In this document: positions 1 to 5,342 of the stretch, one piece after another | Position numbering within the stretch: the first letter of the stretch is position 1 | Layout: each line of letters starts with the position of its first letter | Source: Chloroflexota bacterium | Lineage (GTDB): Bacteria; Chloroflexota; Anaerolineae; UBA1429 | Length of the DNA: 5,342 nt | Assembly: GCA_012513725.1 (NCBI GenBank) | Contig: JAAZBQ010000755.1 | Coordinates: 1-5,342 of the forward strand | Reading direction: 5' to 3' | Position numbers and translations under genes: made by a program | Notes under the pieces: generated by a model | Seen by the model: the letters and a program-made list of their open reading frames with translations, nothing else | What the model was told of the DNA's origin: nothing | Databases searched by the model: none

Positions 1-330
1 CAGGTTACCCTGGTGCGAATGGACGCCGCCGACCTGCCCGTCGCCGACGAGAGCGTCGACTGCGTCACCTGCCTCGAGGCGCTCGAGTTCATGACCGATG
101 GGCGCCGCGTACTGCGGGGCATTTGGCGATCTCTCAGGCCAGGGGGCATCGTCCTCATCACGAACCGGGTGGGCGCTGAGGCCCTCCTGTATCCGTTCCG
201 CATCGCCGGCCGGGGGCGGTTGGAGCGCGCCCTGCGCGACCTGGGCTTTGATGACGTGGAGACCCAGGTCTGGCAGGTCTACTATGACCTGGTGTGGGCT
301 CGCAAGCCGCTGGAACCAACGCAACCCTAA
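1..330 (+). CDS. class I SAM-dependent methyltransferase, C-terminal part (5' end outside window)
   Basis: The frame is open from base 1 to the TAA at 328-330, giving 109 residues with no start required inside the window; the first in-frame ATG is at 19-21 but the homology-like pattern already runs there, so I read it as truncated by the window edge. The visible part looks like the second half of a Methyltransf_11-type Rossmann fold: an acidic D-A-A-D-L-P segment (residues 8-13) followed by S-V-D-C-V-T and L-E-A-L-E-F, as around motif II, then L-R-P-G-G (about 52-56) followed by a hydrophobic strand, as in motif III. The glycine-rich SAM-binding motif I lies upstream and is not visible. The substrate cannot be deduced; ubiquinone/menaquinone-type, lipid or small-molecule methylation are all possible. 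It ends 18 bp before argF on the same strand, so co-transcription is likely, with no evident functional link. Confidence 0.8.
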   Translation, partial: QVTLVRMDAADLPVADESVDCVTCLEALEFMTDGRRVLRGIWRSLRPGGIVLITNRVGAEALLYPFRIAGRGRLERALRDLGFDDVETQVWQVYYDLVWARKPLEPTQP

Positions 331-348
331 CAAAGGACAGCCGCCGAG

Positions 349-1272
349 ATGAAGAGAGACCTCCTAACCCTCGCCGACCAGGGCCCCGAGGCGCTGGGTG
401 ACCTCCTCGCGCTCGCTAGAGCTCTCAAGGCTGAACATGCGGCCGGCGGCAATCCCCCCCTGTTGGCGGGGCGCACCTTGGGCATGATCTTCCAAAAGCC
501 CTCGCTGCGCACCCGCGTCTCCTTTGAGATGGCCATGCGCCACCTGGGCGGTCACGCCCTGTACCTGAGCCCCGACGAGATCCGCTTGGGCGAACGCGAG
601 AGCGTCCCGGACGTGGCCCGCGTGCTGAGCCGCTACGTCGACGCCATCATGGCCCGCGTCTTTGCCCACGATCACGTGGTCGCGTTGGCCCAGTGGGCGA
701 GCGTCCCGGTGATCAACGGCCTCTCGGATTACAGCCATCCCTGCCAAGCGCTCGCCGACCTCCTGACGATCCAGGAGAAACTGGGCACTCTGTCCGGCGT
801 GCGGTTGGCCTATGTCGGCGACGGGAACAACGTGCTGACATCGCTCCTGTTCGGTGCGGCCCTAACGGGGATGGCGCTCACGGCGGCCACGCCGCCCGAC
901 TATGCGCCCAGCCCCGAGGTCGTCTCGCGGGCCAAGGCGTTGGCCGGCCCCACCGGCGCCTCGCTCCAGATCGGCACCGACCCCGCCGAGGCCGTCGCCG
1001 GGGCACAGGTCGTCTACACCGACACTTGGACCAGCATGGGGCAGGAGGCCGAGGCGGCGGTTCGGCGCGACGCGTTTGCCGATTTCCAGGTGAACGAGGC
1101 GCTGCTGGCCGGCGCCAGCGTCGACGTCGGGGTGATGCATTGCCTGCCGGCTCACCGCGGCGAAGAGATCACCGACGCGGTCGCCGATGGTCCCCATTCC
1201 TGGCTATTCGATCAGGCCGAGAACCGCCTGCACGCACAAAAGGCGGTTCTCGTCGACTTGTTGACGAGGTAA
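349..1272 (+). CDS. argF: ornithine carbamoyltransferase
   Basis: This 307-residue cytoplasmic enzyme transfers the carbamoyl group of carbamoyl phosphate to ornithine to give citrulline, the sixth step of arginine biosynthesis. The length is normal for the family. The carbamoyl-phosphate domain has K-P-S-L-R-T-R at residues 50-56 (the S-T-R-T-R loop with Leu in the second place, a variant I recall in other bacterial OTCases), A-R-V-F at 102-105 and H-P-C-Q at 130-133. The ornithine domain has G-D-G-N-N at 157-161, D225 followed by the S-M-G loop at 229-231, and H-C-L-P at 264-267 with the catalytic Cys265. The S-M-G and H-C-L-P motifs separate it from aspartate carbamoyltransferase. The ATG at 349 follows an AAGGA at 333-337. 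The anabolic role is the default; no arcA or arcC is visible to suggest the catabolic deiminase pathway. Its last codons contain a perfect inverted repeat (1218-1252), and cdaA begins 7 bp after its stop. Confidence 0.96.
   Translation: MKRDLLTLADQGPEALGDLLALARALKAEHAAGGNPPLLAGRTLGMIFQKPSLRTRVSFEMAMRHLGGHALYLSPDEIRLGERESVPDVARVLSRYVDAIMARVFAHDHVVALAQWASVPVINGLSDYSHPCQALADLLTIQEKLGTLSGVRLAYVGDGNNVLTSLLFGAALTGMALTAATPPDYAPSPEVVSRAKALAGPTGASLQIGTDPAEAVAGAQVVYTDTWTSMGQEAEAAVRRDAFADFQVNEALLAGASVDVGVMHCLPAHRGEEITDAVADGPHSWLFDQAENRLHAQKAVLVDLLTR
1218..1252 (+). repeat. perfect 11-bp inverted repeat (stem-loop) inside the 3' end of argF
   Basis: CGAGAACCGCC at 1218-1228 is matched exactly by GGCGGTTCTCG at 1242-1252, leaving a 13-nt A-rich loop (1229-1241). 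It lies within codons of the conserved C-terminal helix of ornithine carbamoyltransferase (E-N-R-L-H-A-Q-K-A), so part of the symmetry may be a by-product of coding. It ends 20 bp before the argF stop and 27 bp before the cdaA start. There is no following T-run, so a classical terminator is unlikely; an RNA-stabilising or attenuating hairpin is possible. The symmetry is seen directly; a function is inferred. Confidence 0.6.
1266..1269 (+). promoter_or_regulatory. ribosome binding site of cdaA
   Basis: GAGG at 1266-1269 overlaps the last codons and stop of argF and sits 10 nt before the GTG at 1280. It supports the GTG start and suggests translational coupling with argF. Its first G is also the last base of a small predicted hairpin (1251-1266). 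Confidence 0.55.
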
Positions 1273-1279
1273 CGCGTCC

Positions 1280-2128
1280 GTGGCCAACATCTACTGGATC
1301 CTGTCCCGGGTGGACCTGCTGGACATCGTCGACATCCTGCTTGTCGCCGCGGTCGTCTATGCGGTGCTGCTCCTGGTTCGGGGCACGCAGGCGGTCCAGC
1401 TCCTCCGGGGCGTCATCCTGTTGGCCCTCTTTATCGCCCTGATCGGCAGCCTGGCCGGCCTGACGGCCTTTAACTGGTTGATGCGGTCCAGCGGCCAGTT
1501 CCTGGCCGTGGTGATCGCCATCGTGCTGCAACCGGAGCTGCGCCGGGCGCTGGAGCGCCTGGGGCGCGCCGGAGGAGTGGCCTTGTGGTCGGGCCGCGAT
1601 GTGGAGCTGGACCGCGTGGTGAACGCCCTGGTCAGCGCCTGTCGGCGGCTCTCCGAGCGGCGCCATGGCGCGCTGATCGTCCTGGAGCGCGATACGGGCC
1701 TGCAGGACTATGTCGATACGGGGGTCGAGTTGGACGCCCTGGTGGCCGACGAGCTCTTGCAGACGATCTTTTTTCCCAGCACCGCCCTGCACGACGGCGC
1801 GGTGATCATCCGCGGGAACCGCATCGTGGCGGCCGCTGCCGTGCTGCCCCTGGCGGAGAGCATCGTGGCGGACGGTCACCTCGGCACCCGGCATCGCGCC
1901 GCCGTGGGCATCACCGAGCAGACGGACGCCATCGCGCTGGTGGTGTCGGAGGAGACGGGCACCATCTCGATGGCCCGCAACGGCCGCATGGTGCGGCACC
2001 TGGACGAGAGAAGACTGGCCACCCTGCTCCAGGCCATGCTGGCGCCGCGACGGACCTCGACGAAAAAGTCACGCTCGCTGCTGCAACGCCGTGGCAGCGA
2101 CGAACTGCAAGACAAGAGAGCGGCCTGA
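1280..2128 (+). CDS. cdaA: membrane-bound diadenylate cyclase (c-di-AMP synthase)
   Basis: CdaA condenses two ATP into cyclic di-AMP, a second messenger that in Firmicutes and relatives controls potassium and osmolyte transport and cell-wall homeostasis. The protein has 282 residues, close to the roughly 270-280 usual for the CdaA/DacA class. Three hydrophobic segments at about 14-33, 40-61 and 70-85 form the expected N-terminal membrane anchor. The DisA_N catalytic domain follows at about 100-250: the D-G-A motif at 172-174 within L-H-D-G-A-V-I-I, and R-H-R at 204-206 within G-T-R-H-R-A-A, the two hallmark ATP/metal-binding motifs, followed by S-E-E-T-G at 223-227. A basic tail (about 257-282, rich in Arg, Lys and Ser) ends the protein. 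The GTG start at 1280 is favoured by GAGG at 1266-1269 and by beginning just ahead of the first membrane helix. It lies 7 bp after argF and 14 bp before cdaR. The absence of a DNA-binding HhH domain and the membrane helices exclude DisA. Confidence 0.95.
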   Translation: MANIYWILSRVDLLDIVDILLVAAVVYAVLLLVRGTQAVQLLRGVILLALFIALIGSLAGLTAFNWLMRSSGQFLAVVIAIVLQPELRRALERLGRAGGVALWSGRDVELDRVVNALVSACRRLSERRHGALIVLERDTGLQDYVDTGVELDALVADELLQTIFFPSTALHDGAVIIRGNRIVAAAAVLPLAESIVADGHLGTRHRAAVGITEQTDAIALVVSEETGTISMARNGRMVRHLDERRLATLLQAMLAPRRTSTKKSRSLLQRRGSDELQDKRAA

Positions 2129-2133
2129 GGAGG
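2127..2133 (+). promoter_or_regulatory. ribosome binding site that decides the cdaR start
   Basis: GAGGAGG at 2127-2133 is a strong Shine-Dalgarno sequence overlapping the cdaA TGA stop (2126-2128). The in-frame TTG at 2134 directly abuts it and is too close to use; the GTG at 2143 has a 9-nt spacing and is the likely start. The overlap with the stop codon points to translational coupling of CdaA and CdaR. Confidence 0.8.
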
Positions 2134-2142
2134 TTGAGCACC

Positions 2143-3600
2143 GTGTTGACGTTCCTGCGGGGACGGCTATGGGATACCCTGGGCACCGCCGTACTGGCGT
2201 TGGTGCTGGCGGTCGTCGTGTGGGTGAACGCCATCTACCAGAACGACGCGCCCTACCAGGACACCTTTCCCCAGGCCATCCCCATCGAGATGCTGAACGC
2301 CCCCGATGGCATGGTGATCACCAACAACCCCGATGAGGTGGCGAACGTCCAGATCAAGGCCTTTAGCTCATCGTGGGACCGCCTGACCGTGAACAACTTT
2401 CGCGTCACGGTGGACCTTGAAGGGCTGGGCGAGGGGCTACACACCGTGCCCCTGGAAGTGACCTGCTCCAACCCCACCGTGACGATCATCGGCACCCAGC
2501 CCGAGACCCTCTACGTGCAGATCGAGCACGTCCAGGAGGTGGAGATGCCGGTGGACCTGCAGGTGGAGGATGAGGCCGCCCTGCCGCTGGGCTATGCCAT
2601 GGGCACGCCCATGCTAAACCCCTCCACCGTCACCGTCGAGGGGCCCGCCTCCCAGGTAAAAAAGGTCACCTCCGTGGTTGCCGACCTCAGCGTGGCCGGC
2701 CGCCGGGAGAGCGTGGACCTGAACCTGCCCCTGCGCGCCGTGGACGACGCGGGCAAGCAGATCAACGGGGTCACCATCGAGCCGAGCGCCGTGAACACGC
2801 GCCTGCGCATCGAACAGCGCCAGAACTACCGCGAAGTCGCCGTGTTGGCCCGCACCAGCGGCCAGCCGGCCCGCGGCTACTATGTCAGTAGCCTGGAGAT
2901 CGAGCCGGCCACCGTGACGGTGGTGGGTCCGCCCTCGGTGATCGCCACGATGCCCGGGCTGGTCTCCATCATCGGCGAGGTGGACGTCACCGGCGCGACG
3001 CGCCTCATCGCCCAGCGCGCCCAGCTGGACCTGCCCGAAGGGGCCTCCGTGTACACCGAGGGGGACGCCGACCCCAGCGAGGTGCTCGTCACCGTGGACA
3101 TTGACGCGGTGATGGGCGGCACGACGGTCGAGGTGCCCCTCAAGACCCGCAAGCTCCGCGAGGGGTACTCGGTGAGCCTGTCGGTGCCCTCGGTGGACGT
3201 CATCCTCACCGGCCCGTCGGTGGTTCTCGACGAGTTGGCCCTGGACCTCGTGGAGGCCTATGTGGACCTCACCGGGTTGGAGGCGGGGACTCACCAGATC
3301 AAGGTGGTGGTGGAACTACGCTCCTCGCAGAACCCGCAGCTGGCCGATCTGGCGGTGATGAGCGTGTCGCCCGCCTTTGTCGAGGCGGATATCGACGGGC
3401 CCGCCCCCGGAGCGCCGGGGACGCTGCCCACCCTGCCGCCGCCGTCCGCCTCCGACCCCTCCCCCACGCCGGAGCCCCCGGCCACCAGCGAGTCGTCGAG
3501 CGAGGGGTCGCTGCAGACCTCGCCGGGTACGGCGCTGGGCGAGGAGCCCGAGGGGCAACAGGAGGAGTCGGACGACGCGGAGGTCACGCCGGAGCCCTAG
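2143..3600 (+). CDS. cdaR: CdaA regulatory protein, four YbbR repeats
   Basis: CdaR-type proteins are anchored in the membrane, expose YbbR repeats outside the cytoplasm, and in Firmicutes bind CdaA and modulate c-di-AMP synthesis. From the GTG at 2143 the protein has 485 residues. One membrane helix spans about 12-31 after a short basic N-terminus, with no lipobox. Four all-beta YbbR-like repeats follow at about 43-130, 132-225, 229-322 and 326-418; repeats 2-4 each show a P-x-x-V-x-V-x-G-P-like core (for example T-V-T-V-E-G-P near 162-168, T-V-T-V-V-G-P near 257-263, V-D-V-I-L-T-G-P near 351-358). Residues 419-485 form a Pro/Ser/Thr/Glu-rich tail with no predicted fold and no LPXTG-type sorting signal. 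The frame stays open far upstream to 1585, but that stretch overlaps cdaA and is not believed to be coding. The gene is coupled to cdaA through an overlapping ribosome binding site. The A-AAA-AAG heptamer at 2658-2664 is unusual for this GC-rich gene. Symbol is by synteny and domain type. Confidence 0.92.
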   Translation: MLTFLRGRLWDTLGTAVLALVLAVVVWVNAIYQNDAPYQDTFPQAIPIEMLNAPDGMVITNNPDEVANVQIKAFSSSWDRLTVNNFRVTVDLEGLGEGLHTVPLEVTCSNPTVTIIGTQPETLYVQIEHVQEVEMPVDLQVEDEAALPLGYAMGTPMLNPSTVTVEGPASQVKKVTSVVADLSVAGRRESVDLNLPLRAVDDAGKQINGVTIEPSAVNTRLRIEQRQNYREVAVLARTSGQPARGYYVSSLEIEPATVTVVGPPSVIATMPGLVSIIGEVDVTGATRLIAQRAQLDLPEGASVYTEGDADPSEVLVTVDIDAVMGGTTVEVPLKTRKLREGYSVSLSVPSVDVILTGPSVVLDELALDLVEAYVDLTGLEAGTHQIKVVVELRSSQNPQLADLAVMSVSPAFVEADIDGPAPGAPGTLPTLPPPSASDPSPTPEPPATSESSSEGSLQTSPGTALGEEPEGQQEESDDAEVTPEP

Positions 3601-3622
3601 CGTCGCAACACCCTCCCGAATC

Positions 3623-3653
3623 CGCACGGGTCGCCCCGAGGGGCGCCCGTGCG
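3623..3653 (+). terminator. 13-bp GC-rich hairpin between cdaR and der (candidate terminator or attenuator)
   Basis: CGCACGGG (3623-3630) pairs with CCCGTGCG (3646-3653), and CGCCCC (3632-3637) with GGGGCG (3640-3645). T3631 is bulged; because the apex is only two bases, the innermost pair must open to give a CGAG tetraloop, leaving 13 pairs. It begins 22 bp after the cdaR stop and ends 22 bp before the der ATG. The following bases (TGTGTAC) are not a U-run, so it is not a classical intrinsic terminator; it may act as a weak or factor-assisted terminator, an mRNA 3'-end stabiliser or an attenuator for der. The rest of the 75-bp spacer shows no promoter boxes I can recognise. Confidence 0.5.
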
Positions 3654-3667
3654 TGTGTACAGAGAGC

Positions 3668-3672
3668 AGGAG
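3668..3672 (+). promoter_or_regulatory. ribosome binding site of der
   Basis: AGGAG at 3668-3672 lies only 3 nt before the ATG at 3676, which is shorter than ideal; the purine-rich AGAGAG just upstream (3661-3666) may help. The in-frame GTG codons at 3649 and 3655 are worse candidates: the first lies in the 3' arm of the hairpin and neither has a free Shine-Dalgarno sequence. Confidence 0.5.
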
Positions 3673-3675
3673 AGC

Positions 3676-5004
3676 ATGCCGAGAAAACCGATCGTCGCCC
3701 TGGTGGGGCGGCCCAACGTGGGCAAGTCCACCCTGTTTAACCGGCTCGTCGGCGAGCGACTGGCCATCGTCGAGGACGTGCCCGGCACCACCCGCGACCG
3801 GCACTATGCCGACGTCGAGTGGGAGGGCCGCGTGTTCACCATCGTGGACACCGGCGGGCTGGTGCTGGGCGATGAGGCCGAGCTGGTAACGCGGGTCCGC
3901 GAGCAAGCGCAGGTGGCCATGGACGAGGCGGACGTCATCGTGCTGCTCACCGACATCGCCAGCGGCCTCAACCCGGCCGACGAGGAGATCGCCGAGGTGC
4001 TCCGCCGCACGAACAAGCCCGTCATCGTGGCCGCCAACAAGTCGGACAACCTGACCCGGGAGATGAACGTCCACGAGTTCCACGCCCTGGGCCTGGGAGA
4101 GCCCCTGACGGTGTCGGCCATCCGCGGGCTCAGCACCGGCGACCTGCTGGACCGCATCGTGGCCGAGTTGCCGGCCCTGCCCGCCGAGGAGGATTTGCCG
4201 GAGGCGCTGCACATCGCCATCGTCGGGCGCCCCAACGTGGGCAAGTCGTCGCTGGTAAACCGGCTTCTTGGGCAGTCGCGGGTCATCGTCAGCGAGGTCC
4301 CCGGCACCACCCGCGACGCCATCGACACGGCGCTCCGCTACCACGGAGAGGACATCGTGCTCATCGATACGGCCGGGATCCGCCGGCGCGGGCGCATCGA
4401 GCGGGGCATCGAAAAGTACAGCGTGATGCGGGCCATCAAGGCCATCACCCGATCCGATGTGGTGCTCCTGCTCATCGACGCGGTGGACGGGGTTACCGAT
4501 CAGGATGCCCACGTGGCCGGGTACGTCCTGGAACAGGCCAAGAGCGTCATCGTCGTGGTGAACAAGTGGGACCTCGTGGAAAAGGACACCCACACAATGG
4601 CCGAGTACGAGACGCGGCTGCGCCGGGACCTCAAGTTCATGTCCTACGTGCCGGTCATCTTTATCTCGGCGCTCACCGGCCAGCGGGTGAACAACATCCT
4701 CCCGCTGGTGCTGCGCATCAACGAGGAGCGCCACCTGCGCCTCTCCACCTCGGAGATCAACGAGATCATCCGCCAGGCCACCGCGCGGCACTCGCCGCCC
4801 ACCAAGTGGGGAAAGAAGCTGCGTATCTACTATGGCACCCAGGTCGGCACCACGCCACCGACGTTCGTGATGTTTGTGAACGACGAGCGGCTGGTGCACT
4901 TTTCCTACCAGCGGTTCCTGGAGAACCAGATCCGCGCCCGCTACAAGTACGAGGGCAGCCCGATCAGGATCATCTTCCGGGGGCACAAAGAGGAACGCGG
5001 CTAA
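3676..5004 (+). CDS. der: ribosome biogenesis GTPase Der (EngA), tandem G domains
   Basis: Der is an essential cytoplasmic GTPase that binds the 50S subunit precursor and assists its late assembly. From the ATG at 3676 it has 442 residues, normal for the family, and begins with the typical P-I-V-A-L-V strand. G domain 1: G-R-P-N-V-G-K-S-T at 11-19 (G1), T-T-R-D at 38-41 (G2), D-T-G-G at 58-61 (G3), N-K-S-D at 121-124 (G4), S-A at 147-148 (G5). A short acidic linker (about 165-178) leads to G domain 2: G-R-P-N-V-G-K-S-S at 184-192, T-T-R-D at 211-214, D-T-A-G at 231-234, N-K-W-D at 296-299, S-A at 331-332. The KH-like domain, about 350-442, includes the characteristic Y-Y-G-T-Q-V and P-P-T-F-V segments and ends in a charged tail. 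Two G domains in tandem plus this KH-like end are diagnostic and exclude Era and the other single-domain GTPases. All nucleotide-binding motifs are intact. Confidence 0.97.
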   Translation: MPRKPIVALVGRPNVGKSTLFNRLVGERLAIVEDVPGTTRDRHYADVEWEGRVFTIVDTGGLVLGDEAELVTRVREQAQVAMDEADVIVLLTDIASGLNPADEEIAEVLRRTNKPVIVAANKSDNLTREMNVHEFHALGLGEPLTVSAIRGLSTGDLLDRIVAELPALPAEEDLPEALHIAIVGRPNVGKSSLVNRLLGQSRVIVSEVPGTTRDAIDTALRYHGEDIVLIDTAGIRRRGRIERGIEKYSVMRAIKAITRSDVVLLLIDAVDGVTDQDAHVAGYVLEQAKSVIVVVNKWDLVEKDTHTMAEYETRLRRDLKFMSYVPVIFISALTGQRVNNILPLVLRINEERHLRLSTSEINEIIRQATARHSPPTKWGKKLRIYYGTQVGTTPPTFVMFVNDERLVHFSYQRFLENQIRARYKYEGSPIRIIFRGHKEERG

Positions 5005-5049
5005 CAGAGGCACGCCGATCCCAGCGGGGACGGATCAGGACCGATTGAG

Positions 5050-5093
5050 AAGCCCAGGCGCCCCCGGCGAGATGCTCGGGGACGCCTGGGCTT
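5050..5093 (+). terminator. strong hairpin downstream of der, between convergent genes (candidate terminator)
   Basis: AAGCCCAGGCG (5050-5060) is a perfect match to CGCCTGGGCTT (5083-5093). After one C-A mismatch, CCCCG (5062-5066) pairs with CGGGG (5077-5081), leaving a 10-nt loop, so the stem has 16 pairs in total. It starts 46 bp after the der stop and lies 107 bp from the stop of the opposing gene. The stem ends in CTT followed by GTGATGG, so a U-tract is weak, and on the other strand it ends in CTTCTCAAT, also poor. Position between converging genes suggests a bidirectional terminator. The remainder of the 195-bp spacer (5005-5199) shows no gene I can support. Confidence 0.6.
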
Positions 5094-5199
5094 GTGATGG
5101 TAGGGCGACCGGCGCTGCGGCGTCAGCGGGAATCCGAAACCCAGGGCGCGGGGCGGCCCCTCTGGCCCAACCCCCACCGTGAACGCGCACCGACCGACT

Positions 5200-5340
5200 T
5201 TACCCGACCGCCTCGCCGATCATGGACCAGGGGCCGGCCCAGGTGATCCGCACGGTGGCCAGGCGCCCGAGCCAATCCGCGGCGCTCTCGAAAAAGACGA
5301 GGCGCCCGTTCCGGGTGCGGCCCCGCCAACGTCCCTTCTG
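5200..5340 (-). CDS. miaB: MiaB-type tRNA methylthiotransferase, C-terminal TRAM end (5' part outside window)
   Basis: Reading the minus strand from 5340 gives 46 residues to the TAA at 5202-5200. The stretch R-G-R-T-R-N-G-R-L-V-F-F, then L-G-R-L-A-T-V-R-I-T-W, then G-P-W-S-M-I-G-E looks like the C-terminal TRAM beta-barrel of radical-SAM methylthiotransferases: a G-x-T-x-x-x-x-L-V-F-F strand, a G-x-x-V-x-V-x-I strand and a closing W-S-x-x-G-E as in MiaB. MiaB converts i6A37 of tRNAs to ms2i6A37 using two iron-sulfur clusters; those domains lie beyond the window edge. RimO or MtaB relatives share TRAM domains, so the subfamily is less sure than the domain. It converges with der. The fragment is short and lacks a start in the window, so it is easily missed by gene callers; the overlapping longer frame at complement 5123-5329 is not coding. 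Confidence 0.75.
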   Translation of the reverse strand, partial: QKGRWRGRTRNGRLVFFESAADWLGRLATVRITWAGPWSMIGEAVG

Positions 5341-5342
5341 GC

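Noticed and set aside
693..1442. 249-codon plus-strand frame inside argF and running into cdaA
   Set aside because: Arg/Gly-rich out-of-frame translation of the ornithine carbamoyltransferase gene, whose motifs are all intact in the true frame.
1769..1774. Run of six T in cdaA as a slippery site
   Set aside because: It encodes Phe-Phe just before the S-T-A-L-H-D-G-A motif, and the bases before it do not make a standard X-XXY-YYZ heptamer in frame.
1169..1999. 276-codon minus-strand frame opposite argF and cdaA
   Set aside because: His/Gln/Asp-rich shadow translation of the DisA_N coding region; no start context or domain.
1585..2142. Upstream in-frame extension of cdaR through cdaA, suggesting a larger fused protein
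   Set aside because: The extension is Arg/Gly/Pro-rich without a fold, overlaps the catalytic domain of CdaA in another frame, and a good ribosome binding site places the start at 2143.
3405..3420. CCCCGG/CCGGGG hairpin in the cdaR tail as a regulatory element
   Set aside because: Six GC pairs within proline/glycine codons are readily produced by composition alone.
3649..3675. GTG at 3649 as the der start, adding nine residues
   Set aside because: It lies within a stable hairpin arm without a free ribosome binding site, and the Der family normally begins right at the strand preceding the first G1 motif.
3316..5013. 565-codon open frame on the minus strand across der and the end of cdaR
   Set aside because: It is antisense to clearly recognised Der motifs; its His/Asp/Gly/Val/Arg-rich composition is the usual shadow of GC-rich coding sequence, and no domain is recognisable.
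5141..5166. Imperfect CCAG...CTGG inverted repeat as a terminator for the minus-strand gene
   Set aside because: Only short pairings with bulges and no convincing T-run; expected by chance in sequence this GC-rich.

Overview
This GC-rich window carries ordinary bacterial housekeeping genes, almost all on the plus strand. Layout: the 3' end of a class I SAM-dependent methyltransferase (1-330); ornithine carbamoyltransferase argF (349-1272); the membrane diadenylate cyclase cdaA (1280-2128); its regulator, the YbbR-repeat protein cdaR (2143-3600); a hairpin-containing spacer (3601-3675); the double-GTPase ribosome assembly factor der (3676-5004); and a 195-bp intergenic region with a strong hairpin. 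On the minus strand, converging on der, lies the C-terminal TRAM-domain end of a MiaB-type tRNA methylthiotransferase (complement of 5200-5340). No rRNA, tRNA, mobile element, CRISPR array or phage gene was seen.

The organism cannot be fixed from this window alone. High GC, GTG starts on cdaA and cdaR, the cdaA-cdaR pair and the wording of the MiaB tail (WAGPWS) would suit a member of Chloroflexota (Anaerolineae-like) or a similar deep-branching, GC-rich lineage. This is inference from remembered family patterns, not a database result.

The first four genes look like one transcription unit. The methyltransferase and argF are 18 bp apart, argF and cdaA 7 bp, and cdaA and cdaR 14 bp, with the cdaR ribosome binding site overlapping the cdaA stop codon. 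CdaA makes cyclic di-AMP from two ATP. CdaR has one N-terminal membrane anchor and four YbbR repeats outside the membrane, and is known in Firmicutes to modulate CdaA. The third member of the classic cluster, glmM, is absent from its usual place after cdaR; der follows instead. der is separated by a 75-bp spacer with a 13-bp hairpin, so it may be transcribed separately or by partial readthrough.

I do not see a clearly new system. The observations most worth a second look are a perfect 11-bp inverted repeat inside the last codons of argF, followed by a second small hairpin abutting the cdaA ribosome binding site; an isolated A-AAA-AAG slippery heptamer inside cdaR; and the long proline/acidic tail of CdaR.
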